NCBI GenBank assembly: GCA_046330415.1
Contig: JAXLSW010000023.1
Location: 30,103 to 94,102, forward strand
Length of the DNA stretch: 64,000 nucleotides
Reading direction: 5' to 3'
Origin: RHKX01 sp046330415
GTDB lineage: Bacteria; Actinomycetota; Thermoleophilia; Solirubrobacterales; 70-9
How positions within the stretch are numbered: the stretch's first letter is position 1; every line of letters starts with the position of its first letter. The notes beneath the pieces are model-generated. The model was not told the DNA's origin. It saw only the letters and a list, made by a program, of their open reading frames with translations, and did no database searches. Position numbers and translations under genes: made by a program. This document shows positions 35,654-44,684 of this stretch, piece after piece.

Positions 35654-36886
35654 ATGGCGGCGTTTCAGGCACCGAAGGGAACCTTCGACGTGCTGCCCGA
35701 GCAGGAGGCGGCGCGCGCCGCCGTGCTCGGCTACACCGAGCGCGTCCTCGGGCTGGCCGGCTACGGGCGGATCGAGACGCCGATTTTCGAGGACACGGCC
35801 CTGTTCGCCCGTGGGGTGGGGGAGGCGACCGACATCGTCCGCAAGGAGATGTTCACCTTCGAGGACGGCGGCGGGCGGTCGATCACGCTCCGTCCCGAGG
35901 GGACCGCGCCGGTCTGTCGCGCCTACATCGAGCACGGCATGCATCGCCTCGCGCAGCCAGTGAAGCTCTGGTACGGCGGCTCGTTCTTCCGCTACGAACG
36001 CCCGCAGGAGGGGCGCTACCGGCAGTTCAACCAGGTCGGCGCCGAGGCGATCGGCTCCGCATCGCCGCTGGTCGACGCCGAGATCGTCGTCCTGCTCGAC
36101 CGGCTCCTGCGCGGCCTCGAGATCGAGGGGCTGACGTTGAAGCTCTCCTCGCTCGGATCGACCGCGGCGCGCATGGCCTACCGGGACGAGCTCCGCGAGT
36201 ACCTGCGCCGGCACGAGGGCGACCTCTCCGATGAGGTCCGGGCCCGGATCGACCTGAACCCGATGCGCGCCTTCGACTCCGATCACGAGGGGACCAAGGC
36301 GGTGATGGCGGACGCCCCGACCCTCCTCGAGCGCCTCGACGGCGAGGACGCAGGCCACTTCGCGGAGGTCCGGTCCCTGCTCGACTCCGCGGGGGTCGCA
36401 TACGAGCTCGATCCGACCCTGGTCCGCGGCCTCGACTACTACAACCGAACCGTCTTCGAGTTCGCCTGCGACCGCCTCGGCGCCCAGTCCGGCGTCGGCG
36501 GCGGCGGCCGCTACGACGGCTTGGTCGAGCTGCTGGGCGGTCCGGCGACCCCCGCGATCGGCTGGGCGGCGGGGATCGAGCGCATCCTGCTGGCGATGGA
36601 GTCCCCGGCTGCCGCGGGGTCGGTGGAGGTCTTCGTGGTCGCAGCCGACGACGGCGAGCGCGCGTTCGGGCTGGTCACCGAGCTGCGGGCGGCGGGCATC
36701 GGCGCCGACCTCGATCTCGCCGGGCGGAGCTTCAAGGGGCAGATGAAGCAGGCGGACCGATCGGGGGCGCGGATCGCCGTGATCCTCGAGGCCGAGGGCC
36801 CGGCGAAGCTGCGCGACATGAGCAGCGGCGAGCAGCGCGAGGTCGATCCGGCGACGGTCGTCGACGAGCTTCGCGCCTCGTCCTGA
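35654..36886 (+). CDS. hisS: histidyl-tRNA synthetase
   Basis: 410 residues, class II. Motif 2 is 'GSFFRYERPQEGRYRQFNQVGAEAIG', the histidine-binding loop is 'RGLDYYNRTVFEF', and motif 3 is 'GGGRYDGLVELLGG...GWAAGIERI'. A C-terminal anticodon-binding domain (about 320-405; 'VEVFVVAADDGERAFGLV') completes it. The N-terminus 'APKGTFDVLP' is typical. ATG 35654 lies 11 bases after the MBL gene, and aspS follows after 14 bases. Confidence 0.95.
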   Translation: MAAFQAPKGTFDVLPEQEAARAAVLGYTERVLGLAGYGRIETPIFEDTALFARGVGEATDIVRKEMFTFEDGGGRSITLRPEGTAPVCRAYIEHGMHRLAQPVKLWYGGSFFRYERPQEGRYRQFNQVGAEAIGSASPLVDAEIVVLLDRLLRGLEIEGLTLKLSSLGSTAARMAYRDELREYLRRHEGDLSDEVRARIDLNPMRAFDSDHEGTKAVMADAPTLLERLDGEDAGHFAEVRSLLDSAGVAYELDPTLVRGLDYYNRTVFEFACDRLGAQSGVGGGGRYDGLVELLGGPATPAIGWAAGIERILLAMESPAAAGSVEVFVVAADDGERAFGLVTELRAAGIGADLDLAGRSFKGQMKQADRSGARIAVILEAEGPAKLRDMSSGEQREVDPATVVDELRASS

Positions 36887-36900
36887 CACACTGCGCGACC

Positions 36901-38727
36901 GTGACCGAGGCGGCAGACATCTTCGAGATCCCCGAGTTCCCGCGCCAGCGTGGCAACTCCTACCGCGACACCTGGTCCGGGCAGGTGCTCGCCGACCGGG
37001 TCGGATCGAAGGTCCGCGTCGCCGGCTGGGTCAACCGCCGCCGTGACCACGGCGGGCTGATCTTCATCGACCTGCGCGATCGCACCGGCATCGTGCAGCT
37101 CGTCTTCGACCCCGACGACACCGCCGCCGATGCCTTCGCCCTCGGCCACAAGCTTCGTTCCGAGGACGTGCTCAGCGTCACCGGCCAGGTCGTCGAGCGC
37201 GATCCCGAGCAGGTCAACCCGGAGATACCGACGGGCGCGTTTGAGATTCGCGTGGACACCGCGGCGCTGCTCGCCGACGCGGAGACGCCGCCATTCGCCG
37301 TCGACGCCAAGGGAACCGCGCAGGTCGGCGAGGAGGCGCGGCTGCGCCACCGCTACCTCGATCTGCGTCGCGGCGAGATGCAGGCGGCGCTCGAGCTGCG
37401 CGCGCGGCTCGTCAGGGCGATGCGCGAGATCCTCGACGGCGAGGGCTTCCTCGAGATCGAGACCCCCGTCCTGACCCGCTCCACCCCCGAGGGCGCCCGC
37501 GACTTCCTCGTTCCCGCGCGGCTGCAGCAGGGCTCCTTCTACGCGCTTCCGCAGTCCCCGCAGCTCTTCAAGCAGCTCCTGATGGTCTCCGGCTTCGAGC
37601 GCTACTACCAGGTCGCCCGCTGCTTCCGGGACGAGGACCTGCGGGCCGACCGCCAGCCCGACTTCACCCAGCTCGACATCGAGATGTCGTTCGTCGAGGT
37701 GGATGACGTGATCGACACCAACGAGCGCCTGATCCAGCACGTCCTCGCCGCGGTGGGGATCGAGATCGAGGCGCCGTTCCCGCGGATCACCTGGGACGAC
37801 GCGATGTCGCGGTACGGCTCCGACAAGCCCGATACCCGCTTCGGAATGGAGCTGGTCGAGCTCTCCGACACCCTGCGAGAGACCGAGTTCCGCGTATTCC
37901 GGGGCACGCTCGACGGTGGCGGCGTCGTCAAGGGGATGAACTGCGGCAAGCGCGAGGCGCCGCGCTCGGAGCTCGACGGCCTGATCTCGATGGCGCAGGA
38001 ACTGGGAGCGAAGGGGCTCGTCTGGGCCTTCCGCGAGGGGGACGGCTGGCGATCGCCGACCGCCAAGTTCCTGACCGAGGGGGAGCTCGCCGCGCTGAAC
38101 TCCGCGCTGGGGGCCGAGGAGGGCGACCTGCTGCTGATCGTCGCCGATGCTCCCGCGGTCGCCAACCAGGTGCTCGGGACCATGCGCCGCCGCCTCGCCG
38201 AGCGCTGGGGCGAGATCCCCGCCGGCACGAACGATCTCGTTTGGATCACCGACTGGCCGCTCGTCGAGTGGAGCGAGGAGGAGGGGCGCTGGGACGCGCT
38301 GCACCACCCGTTCACCGCCTTCGAGGGCGAGCTGGGCGACGAGCCGGGCGAAGTCGTCGCCAAGGCGTACGACCTCGTCTGGAACGGCTGGGAGATCGGC
38401 GGCGGCTCGATTCGCATCAGCGATCCCACTGAGCAGCAGGCCGTCCTCGCGCTGCTCGGGATCGACGCCGAGGAGGCGGAGGCGCGCTTCGGCTTCCTGC
38501 TGGAGGCGCTGCGCTTCGGCGCGCCCCCGCACGGCGGCATCGCCTACGGCGTCGATCGGATCGCTGCGCTCGCGGTCGGCACCGACTCGATCCGCGACGT
38601 GATCGCCTTCCCGAAGACGGCCTCCGGCGGCGATCCCCTGACGGGGGCGCCCGCCCCCGTCGACGAGCGCCAGCTCCGCGAGCTCGGCATCCGGCTCAAC
38701 GCGCCGCCTCCAGCGCCGCAGTCGTGA
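36901..38727 (+). CDS. aspS: aspartyl-tRNA synthetase
   Basis: 608 residues, bacterial type. The OB-fold anticodon domain (about 25-120; 'RVAGWVNRRRDHGGLIFIDLRDRTG') is followed by the class II core with 'FRDEDLRADRQPDFTQLDIEMSF' (motif 2), a GAD insertion (about 295-420), and motif 3 'GAPPHGGIAYGVDRI'. Whether it is discriminating or also charges tRNA-Asn is not decided by eye. GTG start. The last four bases overlap the following SnoaL-like gene. Confidence 0.95.
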   Translation: MTEAADIFEIPEFPRQRGNSYRDTWSGQVLADRVGSKVRVAGWVNRRRDHGGLIFIDLRDRTGIVQLVFDPDDTAADAFALGHKLRSEDVLSVTGQVVERDPEQVNPEIPTGAFEIRVDTAALLADAETPPFAVDAKGTAQVGEEARLRHRYLDLRRGEMQAALELRARLVRAMREILDGEGFLEIETPVLTRSTPEGARDFLVPARLQQGSFYALPQSPQLFKQLLMVSGFERYYQVARCFRDEDLRADRQPDFTQLDIEMSFVEVDDVIDTNERLIQHVLAAVGIEIEAPFPRITWDDAMSRYGSDKPDTRFGMELVELSDTLRETEFRVFRGTLDGGGVVKGMNCGKREAPRSELDGLISMAQELGAKGLVWAFREGDGWRSPTAKFLTEGELAALNSALGAEEGDLLLIVADAPAVANQVLGTMRRRLAERWGEIPAGTNDLVWITDWPLVEWSEEEGRWDALHHPFTAFEGELGDEPGEVVAKAYDLVWNGWEIGGGSIRISDPTEQQAVLALLGIDAEEAEARFGFLLEALRFGAPPHGGIAYGVDRIAALAVGTDSIRDVIAFPKTASGGDPLTGAPAPVDERQLRELGIRLNAPPPAPQS

Positions 38728-39119
38728 CCGCGGCCGGAGGCGATCCGGCCGCCGCCGCCGCGGCGATCGTCGCCGCCGTGAACGAGCGGGATCCCGATCG
38801 CCTCCGCGCGCTGCTGGGCCACGCCTCCGAGGTCGTGACCGGCCGCAGCGTCCATGCCGGGCCGGACGCCGTCGTCGCCTGGGCGGGCAAGGAGTACGAC
38901 CACCTGCGCCGCGTCTACGCGATCGACGAGTACCGGCAGGCGGGCCGGCGGGTGCTGGCGCTCGGGGCTGTCCAGTACGTCTGGAGCGAGGGGGGAGAGG
39001 TCGCCGACAGCACCCCGATCGCGCTCGAGATCGAGGTCGAGGGCGGCGTGCTGGGGCGGCTGACGGTCCACGACGACGTCCGCGCGGCGCTGGCCGAGTT
39101 CGAGTCCGGCAGCCGCTGA
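38724..39119 (+). CDS. SnoaL/NTF2-like small protein
   Basis: 131 residues with the helix-then-sheet pattern of the NTF2-like fold: 'AAAIVAAVNERDPDRLRALLG' followed by beta strands 'RRVLALGAVQYVWSEGG' and 'PIALEIEVEGGVLGRLTVHDD'. Members may be ketosteroid-isomerase-like enzymes or ligand binders; there is no clear catalytic Asp pair. The GTG start overlaps the aspS stop, so it is expressed with aspS. Confidence 0.65.
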   Translation: MTAAGGDPAAAAAAIVAAVNERDPDRLRALLGHASEVVTGRSVHAGPDAVVAWAGKEYDHLRRVYAIDEYRQAGRRVLALGAVQYVWSEGGEVADSTPIALEIEVEGGVLGRLTVHDDVRAALAEFESGSR

Positions 39120-39449
39120 GGGGCGCCCTCGCGTCCCCGCGGGCGTCTCGCCGCCGCGGCAGGAGAACCGGCAGGGCTCAAGGTTTCGCGGCCGCGCGCC
39201 GAACCCTGTGATTGGTAACTTGACCATGGGCCCGAGCTCGTACGACAGCCGTCCTAAGTGTGAACCAACACGATTGGCTCGGGAGTCGACGTCTGAGGCG
39301 CCCGTGGGTGTCTCGGCAGATTCCCCCCTGTTTCACAGGGTTCATCAGCCGGGCGGCACCGGCGAGCTGGAGCCCATGATCATCGCCATGCGCTGGGCGG
39401 GCCGTACGGTCCGGCCGGCGATGGTGGTTGAGGGCCCGGGGGGTCTGCG
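39120..39449 (+). other. 330-base intergenic region with structured elements
   Basis: No convincing gene. A short frame from 39208 ending at 39453 has no homology I recognise. It holds CCCGAGC (39231-39237) paired with GCTCGGG (39277-39283) around a small GTGT/ACAC hairpin, and CCCTGT/ACAGGG (39326-39340, 3-base loop). TTGACC (39220-39225) is a possible -35 but no matching -10 is evident. It could be a structured leader for the downstream gene. Confidence 0.4.
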
Positions 39450-40091
39450 GTGAGGCAGGCGCTCAACGACAACCCGATGGTCCAGATGGCGGTGCTCGCC
39501 CTGTGCGGCGTCGTGCTCGCCTTCATCGTCTTCACCAGCGTCCTCAAGAAGGACGACTCATCCGCAGCGGCCACGTCCACGACCGCGGATCCCGCGGCGG
39601 CTACGGCCGCCGTCGACCCCGCCGCCGCAACGGCGACACCTGACCCCGCCGCCGTCGCTCCCGCGACGACTCCCCCGGCCGAGACCGGGGCCGTCACGCC
39701 TCCGGCCGGCACCGGTGAGATCGAGGCCGGTGACGGACTCCCCAAGGACGTGCTCGCCGCCTACGAGGGCGGCAAGGCGATCGCCCTCGTGGTCATCGAC
39801 CCGAAGTCGGAGGACTCCTTCAAGTGGGTCCGCGCCACCAAGGATCTGAACGACGACGACGTCAAGGTCTTCGTCGTCGAGGTGGACGACATCGCCAAGT
39901 ACTCGCGCATCACCCAGGGCGTCTCGGTCTCGCGCACCCCGGCGCTGATCGTGGTCACGCCGCGCAAGCTCAGCGGCGGCGTCCCGATGGCGACCGTCAC
40001 CTACGGCTTCCGCAGCCCTCAGAGCGCCAAGCAGGCGATCAACGACGCCTTCTACGAGGGCGGCAACGTCCCCGCGTACCCCAGCGGCTGA
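39450..40091 (+). CDS. membrane-anchored thioredoxin-fold protein without CxxC
   Basis: 213 residues. A short cytosolic N-terminus, one helix (about 12-32), a Thr/Ala/Pro linker with repeated Asp-Pro-Ala-Ala units (40-90), then an extracytoplasmic thioredoxin-like domain (about 100-210: 'KAIALVVIDPKSEDSFKWVR', 'VKVFVVEVDDIAKYSRI', 'VSRTPALIVVTPRK'). The cis-Pro loop is kept but no cysteines are present, so it cannot be a redox enzyme. A structural or chaperone role at the cell surface is inferred. GTG start with a purine-rich upstream run. Confidence 0.65.
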   Translation: MRQALNDNPMVQMAVLALCGVVLAFIVFTSVLKKDDSSAAATSTTADPAAATAAVDPAAATATPDPAAVAPATTPPAETGAVTPPAGTGEIEAGDGLPKDVLAAYEGGKAIALVVIDPKSEDSFKWVRATKDLNDDDVKVFVVEVDDIAKYSRITQGVSVSRTPALIVVTPRKLSGGVPMATVTYGFRSPQSAKQAINDAFYEGGNVPAYPSG

Positions 40092-40121
40092 GCTTCCCGG
40101 CCGCGCGGCTACCCTCCGCGC

Positions 40122-41585
40122 ATGGACACGGAGCTCCTCGAGCACTTCCTCGGTGATCGCTCCCGCGCGGGCGGCCCGAACCCCGGTGACCCAACCGGGC
40201 GCGCCGGCGGCGCGGCCTGCGGGGACGTCGTCGAGCTCTCGCTGACGGTCGCCGGCGGCGTCGTCACCGAGGTCTCCCAGTCGGGGAGCGGGTGCGCCGC
40301 CGCCAGAGCCGCCGCGGCCGCTGTCGCCGAGCTCGCCGACGGCGCGACGCTGCTCGAGGCGGCGCTGATCGACGCGGCCGCGGTCTCCGACGAGCTCGGG
40401 GGGCTCAGCCCGGTCGGCGCCCACGCAGCCGATCTCGCCGCCGAGGCGCTCCACCGCGCCCTCGGGGTGGCGGTGCTCACCGCAGGTGAGCCGCTGCTGG
40501 AGCCGCCGCCGGAGGGCGAGCGCGTCCTCGTCGCCGTCAGCGGCGGCGTCGACAGCGCGGTCGCCGCGCTGCTCGAGCAGCGGCGCGGGGCCGAGGTCGT
40601 CGCGATCACCCTCGAGCTCTGGGCCGATCCCGCAAACGACGGCGAGGCGAGCTGCTGCTCGGCCTCCGCGGTCCGCGCCGCGCGCGCTCTCGCCCACGCC
40701 CAGGGCATCCCGCACCTGACCGTCGACCTCCGCGAGGCGTTCCGCGCCGGCGTCGTCGACCCGTTCCTCGACGGCTACGCGGAGGGGGTCACGCCGAACC
40801 CCTGCGTTCGCTGCAACGGCCGCGTCCGGATCGAGCCGATGACCGAGATCGCCGAGCGGCTCGGCGCCGGGGCGCTCGCCACCGGCCACTACGCCCGCGT
40901 CGTCAGCGAGCCCGACGGCCCGTTGCTCGCCGCAGCCGCCGACGACGCCAAGGACCAGACCTACATGCTCGCCGCCCTCCCGGCCGAGGTGCTCTCGAGG
41001 ATGCGCTTCCCGCTCGGAGAGCTGACCAAGCCGCAGGTCCGCGAGCTCGCCGCCGAGGCGGGGCTCCCGGTCGCCGACAAGGCCGAGAGCCAGGACCTCT
41101 GCTTCCTCGCCGGGGTCGGCAAGGCGGGCTTCCTCGCCGCCCACGGCGGGCTCGCCGACCGCGAGGGGGAGATCGTCGACAGCTCCGGCGCCATCCTCGG
41201 CACCCATCGCGGCCACCACCTCTTCACGGTCGGCCAGCGGCGCGGAATCGGCGTCGCCTCGCCGGAGCCCCTCTACGTGCTCAGAACCGACGCGGAGAGC
41301 AACCGGGTCACGGTCGGCTCCGTCGCCGAGCTCGACGTCGAGGGCGTCGCGATCCGCGACGTCGTCCTGCACCGGCCCGCGTCCCGGGTCGGCTCGATCC
41401 GGCTCCGCTACCGCTCTCAGCCCTTGAGCTGCCGGATCTCCGAGGGCCCTCGGCGCGCGCTTGCGGCCGGATCGCACGAGCGCGTGGAAGTGGAGCTCGG
41501 GGCGCCCGCCAGGGCCGGCGCCCCCGGCCAGACCGCGGTGCTCCTCGACGGCGACCTCGTCGTCGGCCACGGCACGATCGCGTAG
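40122..41585 (+). CDS. mnmA: IscU-like domain fused to tRNA 2-thiouridylase MnmA
   Basis: 487 residues. Residues ~1-120 are an IscU/NifU-N scaffold-like domain with 'ACGD' (Cys33) and 'GCAAARA' (Cys58), but the third scaffold cysteine is Ala102 in 'PVGAHAADLAAEAL' (the usual form ends His-Cys). Residues ~130-487 are MnmA: PP-loop SGGVDS (140-145), 'NPCVRCN' with catalytic Cys228, and 'ESQDLCFLAG' with the second catalytic Cys327, then the C-terminal beta-barrel. MnmA thiolates U34 of Lys, Glu and Gln tRNAs using persulfide sulfur. The fused domain may dock the sulfur donor. ATG 40122 lies 31 bases after the thioredoxin-like gene. Confidence 0.9.
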   Translation: MDTELLEHFLGDRSRAGGPNPGDPTGRAGGAACGDVVELSLTVAGGVVTEVSQSGSGCAAARAAAAAVAELADGATLLEAALIDAAAVSDELGGLSPVGAHAADLAAEALHRALGVAVLTAGEPLLEPPPEGERVLVAVSGGVDSAVAALLEQRRGAEVVAITLELWADPANDGEASCCSASAVRAARALAHAQGIPHLTVDLREAFRAGVVDPFLDGYAEGVTPNPCVRCNGRVRIEPMTEIAERLGAGALATGHYARVVSEPDGPLLAAAADDAKDQTYMLAALPAEVLSRMRFPLGELTKPQVRELAAEAGLPVADKAESQDLCFLAGVGKAGFLAAHGGLADREGEIVDSSGAILGTHRGHHLFTVGQRRGIGVASPEPLYVLRTDAESNRVTVGSVAELDVEGVAIRDVVLHRPASRVGSIRLRYRSQPLSCRISEGPRRALAAGSHERVEVELGAPARAGAPGQTAVLLDGDLVVGHGTIA

Positions 41586-41657
41586 TCCGGACACGCCTCG
41601 CCGCCTCCCGTGGCGGATTCCGTAGCCTGCACGGTTCGTCCTCGGGACGGGTTGACC

Positions 41658-44286
41658 ATGAACTCGGAGCAGATCCGCGAGACATACCTGTCGTTCTTCG
41701 AGCGGCACGAGCACCTGCGTGAGCCCTCGGCGTCGCTGATCCCCGCGCCGAACGACACCTCGACCCTGCTCACCGTCGCCGGGATGCAGCCCTTCCAGCC
41801 CTACTTCCGCGGCGAGGAGACGCCACCGAGGTCGCGCCTGTGCTCCTGTCAGCGCTGCTTCCGGACCCCGGACATCGAGGAGGTCGGCAACACGGCTCGC
41901 CACCTCACCAACTTCGAGATGCTCGGCAACTTCTCGTTCGGCGACTACTTCAAGGAGGAGGCGATCGCCTGGGCGTGGGAGCTCTCCCGCGAGGGTTTCG
42001 GCTTCGACCCCGAGCGGATCTGGATCACGGTCTTCGAGGGCGACGACGAGCTCGGCCTCGGTCCCGACGAGGAGGCGATCGAGATCTGGCGCGGGCTGGG
42101 GGTCCCGGCGGAGCGGATCATCGGCCTGCCGCGCAAGGAGAACTTCTGGCAGGCCGGCAACTCCGGCCCCTGCGGCCCCTGCTCGGAGCTCTACATCGAC
42201 CGCGGTCCCGACTGGGGGCCCGACACCGACCGCCCCGGCGACGACAGCGACCGCTTTCTCGAGTACTGGAACCTCGTCTTCACCGCCTACGAGCTCGGCA
42301 CCGACGGCTCGCTCACCGACCTTCCCGCCAAGAACATCGACACCGGCCTCGGCCTCGAGCGGATGGCCGTGATCCAGCAGGGGGTCGAGTCGGTCTTCGA
42401 CACCGACCTGCTGCGCCCGCTCGTCGATCTCGCCACCGAGCTCTCGGGCCGGAACTACGGCGCCGATGACCACGCCGCCACGCGGGCGATGCGGATCATC
42501 GCCGACCACACGCGCGGCGCCGTGCAGCTCCTCGGCGACGGCGTCGTGCCCTCCAACGAGCGCCGCGGCTACGTCCTGCGCCGGATCATGCGCCGGGCGA
42601 TCCACCAGGGGCGCGTGCTCGGCCTCGAGCCGCCCTACCTCGGCCGCTTCGCCGAGCGGGCGATCGAGATGCTCGCCGGCTTCAACCCCGTCGTCGCCGC
42701 CGAGCGTGAGACCGTGTTGCGCTGGATCGGCATCGAGGAGGAGAGCTTCGGCCGCACGCTCGACCGCGGCAGTCAGATGCTCGAGCGCCTGATCGCCGAG
42801 GCGAAGGACTCCGAGACCTCCTGGATCGATGCCGAGGCCGCCTTCGAGCTCCATGACACCTACGGCTTCCCATACGACCTGACCCGCGAGCTGCTCGCCG
42901 AGGAGGGACTGAGCGTCGACGACGCGGGCTTCGAGGAGCTGATGGACCAGCAGCGCGAGCGCGCCCGCAGCGGCGCCGGCGGTGAGGCGGAGGGCGACCA
43001 CGAGCGCGTCCTCGAGTTCGTCGGCTCCACCCCCGAGACACGCTTCGTCGGCTACGAGGATCTGCGCTCGGGGACGAGCGTCGCCGCCGCGACGGCGCTC
43101 CCGGAGGCCGGCGAGGCGTTGGTCAAGCTCGAGGAGAGCCCCTTCTACGCGGAGGGCGGCGGCCAGGTGGCCGACGCCGGCACGTTGCGGTGGAACGGGA
43201 GCGAGGCCGAGGTGCTCGACGTCTACCGGGTCGGCGACGACCAGGCGATCCGGATCCGCGGTGAAGCGCCCGAATCCGGAGCTCACGTGGAGGCGGAGGT
43301 GGCCCACGCGGCGCGCCACGCGACGATGCGCAACCACACCGCCACCCACCTCCTGCACGCGGCGCTGCGCGAGCGGCTCGGAACCCATGTGCGCCAGGCG
43401 GGCTCGGCGGTCCGGCCCGACAAGCTCCGCTTCGACTTCACCCACGGCGCCCGGCTCAGCCCCGAGGACCTCGAGGCCATCGCCGACCGCGTCAACGGCT
43501 GGATCAAGGAGAGCGCGCCGGTGCGCGCGATCGAGATGGCGCGCGACGAGGCCGAGAAGCTCGGCGCGATGGCCCTGTTCGGCGAGAAGTACGGCGACTG
43601 GGTACGCGTCGTCGAGGTCGAGGGCGTCTCCCGCGAGCTCTGCGGCGGCACCCATGTCGCCAACACCGCCGAGATCGGCATCTTCGAGATCACCTCAGAG
43701 GGATCGAGCGCGTCGAACGTGCGCCGGATCGAGGCGATCACCGGGCCGGAGGCGATCGATCACTTCCGCTCCCGCAGCGCCTCACTCGAGCGGATCGGCG
43801 ATGCGCTCTCGGCCCATGGTGCCGAGGTCGCGGCGACCGAGCGCCTGAGCGAGCGGCTCCGCGAGCTCGAGGCCGCCGCCGCCCGCGAGCGCGACGCCGC
43901 GGTCGGCGACATCGCCGCCGAGCTCGTTGACGGGGCGGAGGAGGCCGGCGGGGTGCGCGTCGTCGTCGGCTCGCTCGGCGAGCTCTCCGACACGAAGGGC
44001 CTGATCGGCCAGGCGCACTCGATCCGCCAGCGGCTCGGGGACGACGCGGTCGTCTTCCTCGGCGCCAGCAGCGGCGAGAAGGTCGGGTTGGTCGCCGTCG
44101 TCTCCCCGACGGCGGTCGAGCGCGGCGTCTCCGCCTCCGACCTCGTCCGCGAGGCGGCCCCGATCGTCGGCGGCGGTGGCGGCGGCAAGCCCGAAGATCC
44201 GCTCGGGCGGGGTCGCGACCCTGCCAAGCTCGGGGATGCGCTTGCAGCCGCGAAAGCCGCGATCCGCCACAGACCTCGGCTCGTGA
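41658..44286 (+). CDS. alaS: alanyl-tRNA synthetase (3' end disturbed by indels)
   Basis: About 876 residues. The class II core starts 'MNSEQIRETYLSFFERHEH' with motif 'GMQPFQPYF', motif 2 'RHLTNFEMLGNFSFGDYFK' and 'GLGLERM'. The editing domain carries the zinc site 'NHTATHLLHAALR' and 'CGGTHV'. The C-Ala region has 'VGGGGGGKPE'. Just after that Gly-run the sequence shows two compensating frame changes (near 44195 and 44215), and the frame then runs on through ruvX. The proper stop is probably the TGA at 44284-44286, overlapping the ruvX GTG. ATG 41658 is chosen because homology begins there. Confidence 0.92.
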
Positions 44287-44684
44287 GGGTGCTGGCGATA
44301 GACCACGGGGCCGCACGCGCTGCGGCTGCGCGATCTCCGAAGCCCGACCAGGACCATCTCGCGCCCGCTGGGCCGATCTCGCCCGACCCCGCCGCGGTCA
44401 AGCTCCGGCTCGCACGCCGCCTCCAGAAGGGCGCGGAGCTGATCGTCATCCAGGCTGCCCGTCTCCCTGGACGGCACCGAGCGCGCGAGGACGGCGGAGG
44501 CCGAGGCCTTCGCCGACGACGTCGCGGCGGCAGGTGATGTGGCGGTCGAGACCCTACGACGAGCGCCTGACGACGCCGAGATGGCCGGCGCGAGCAGGCG
44601 CGGAGGCTCGAAGGCGGCCGGAACTCGCTGGCGGCCGCGCATCTGCTCGACTCGTGGCTGCTGGCGGCGGAGGCGCGGCGATGA
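44283..44684 (+). pseudogene. ruvX: RuvX/YqgF Holliday-junction resolvase-like nuclease, frame broken
   Basis: About 133 residues when joined across frames: 'RVLAIDHGAAR' (the N-terminal RNase H strand with the catalytic Asp), 'AELIVI', 'PVSLDGTERAQTAEAEAFADDV', 'VETYDERLTT' and 'HLLDSWLLAAEARR'. RuvX acts in 16S rRNA 5'-end maturation. Indels fall near 44320, 44405, 44465, 44530 and 44600. The GTG start overlaps the expected alaS stop, and the TGA overlaps the mltG ATG (ATGA). The order alaS-ruvX-mltG-aroE is the common actinobacterial arrangement, so loss of function is unlikely to be real. Confidence 0.75.

Noticed and set aside
39558..43655. 1365-codon open frame on the minus strand
   Set aside because: It is antisense to mnmA and alaS; its composition (long Glu/Asp/Arg/Leu runs) is the usual shadow of GC-rich codons, with no recognisable motif.
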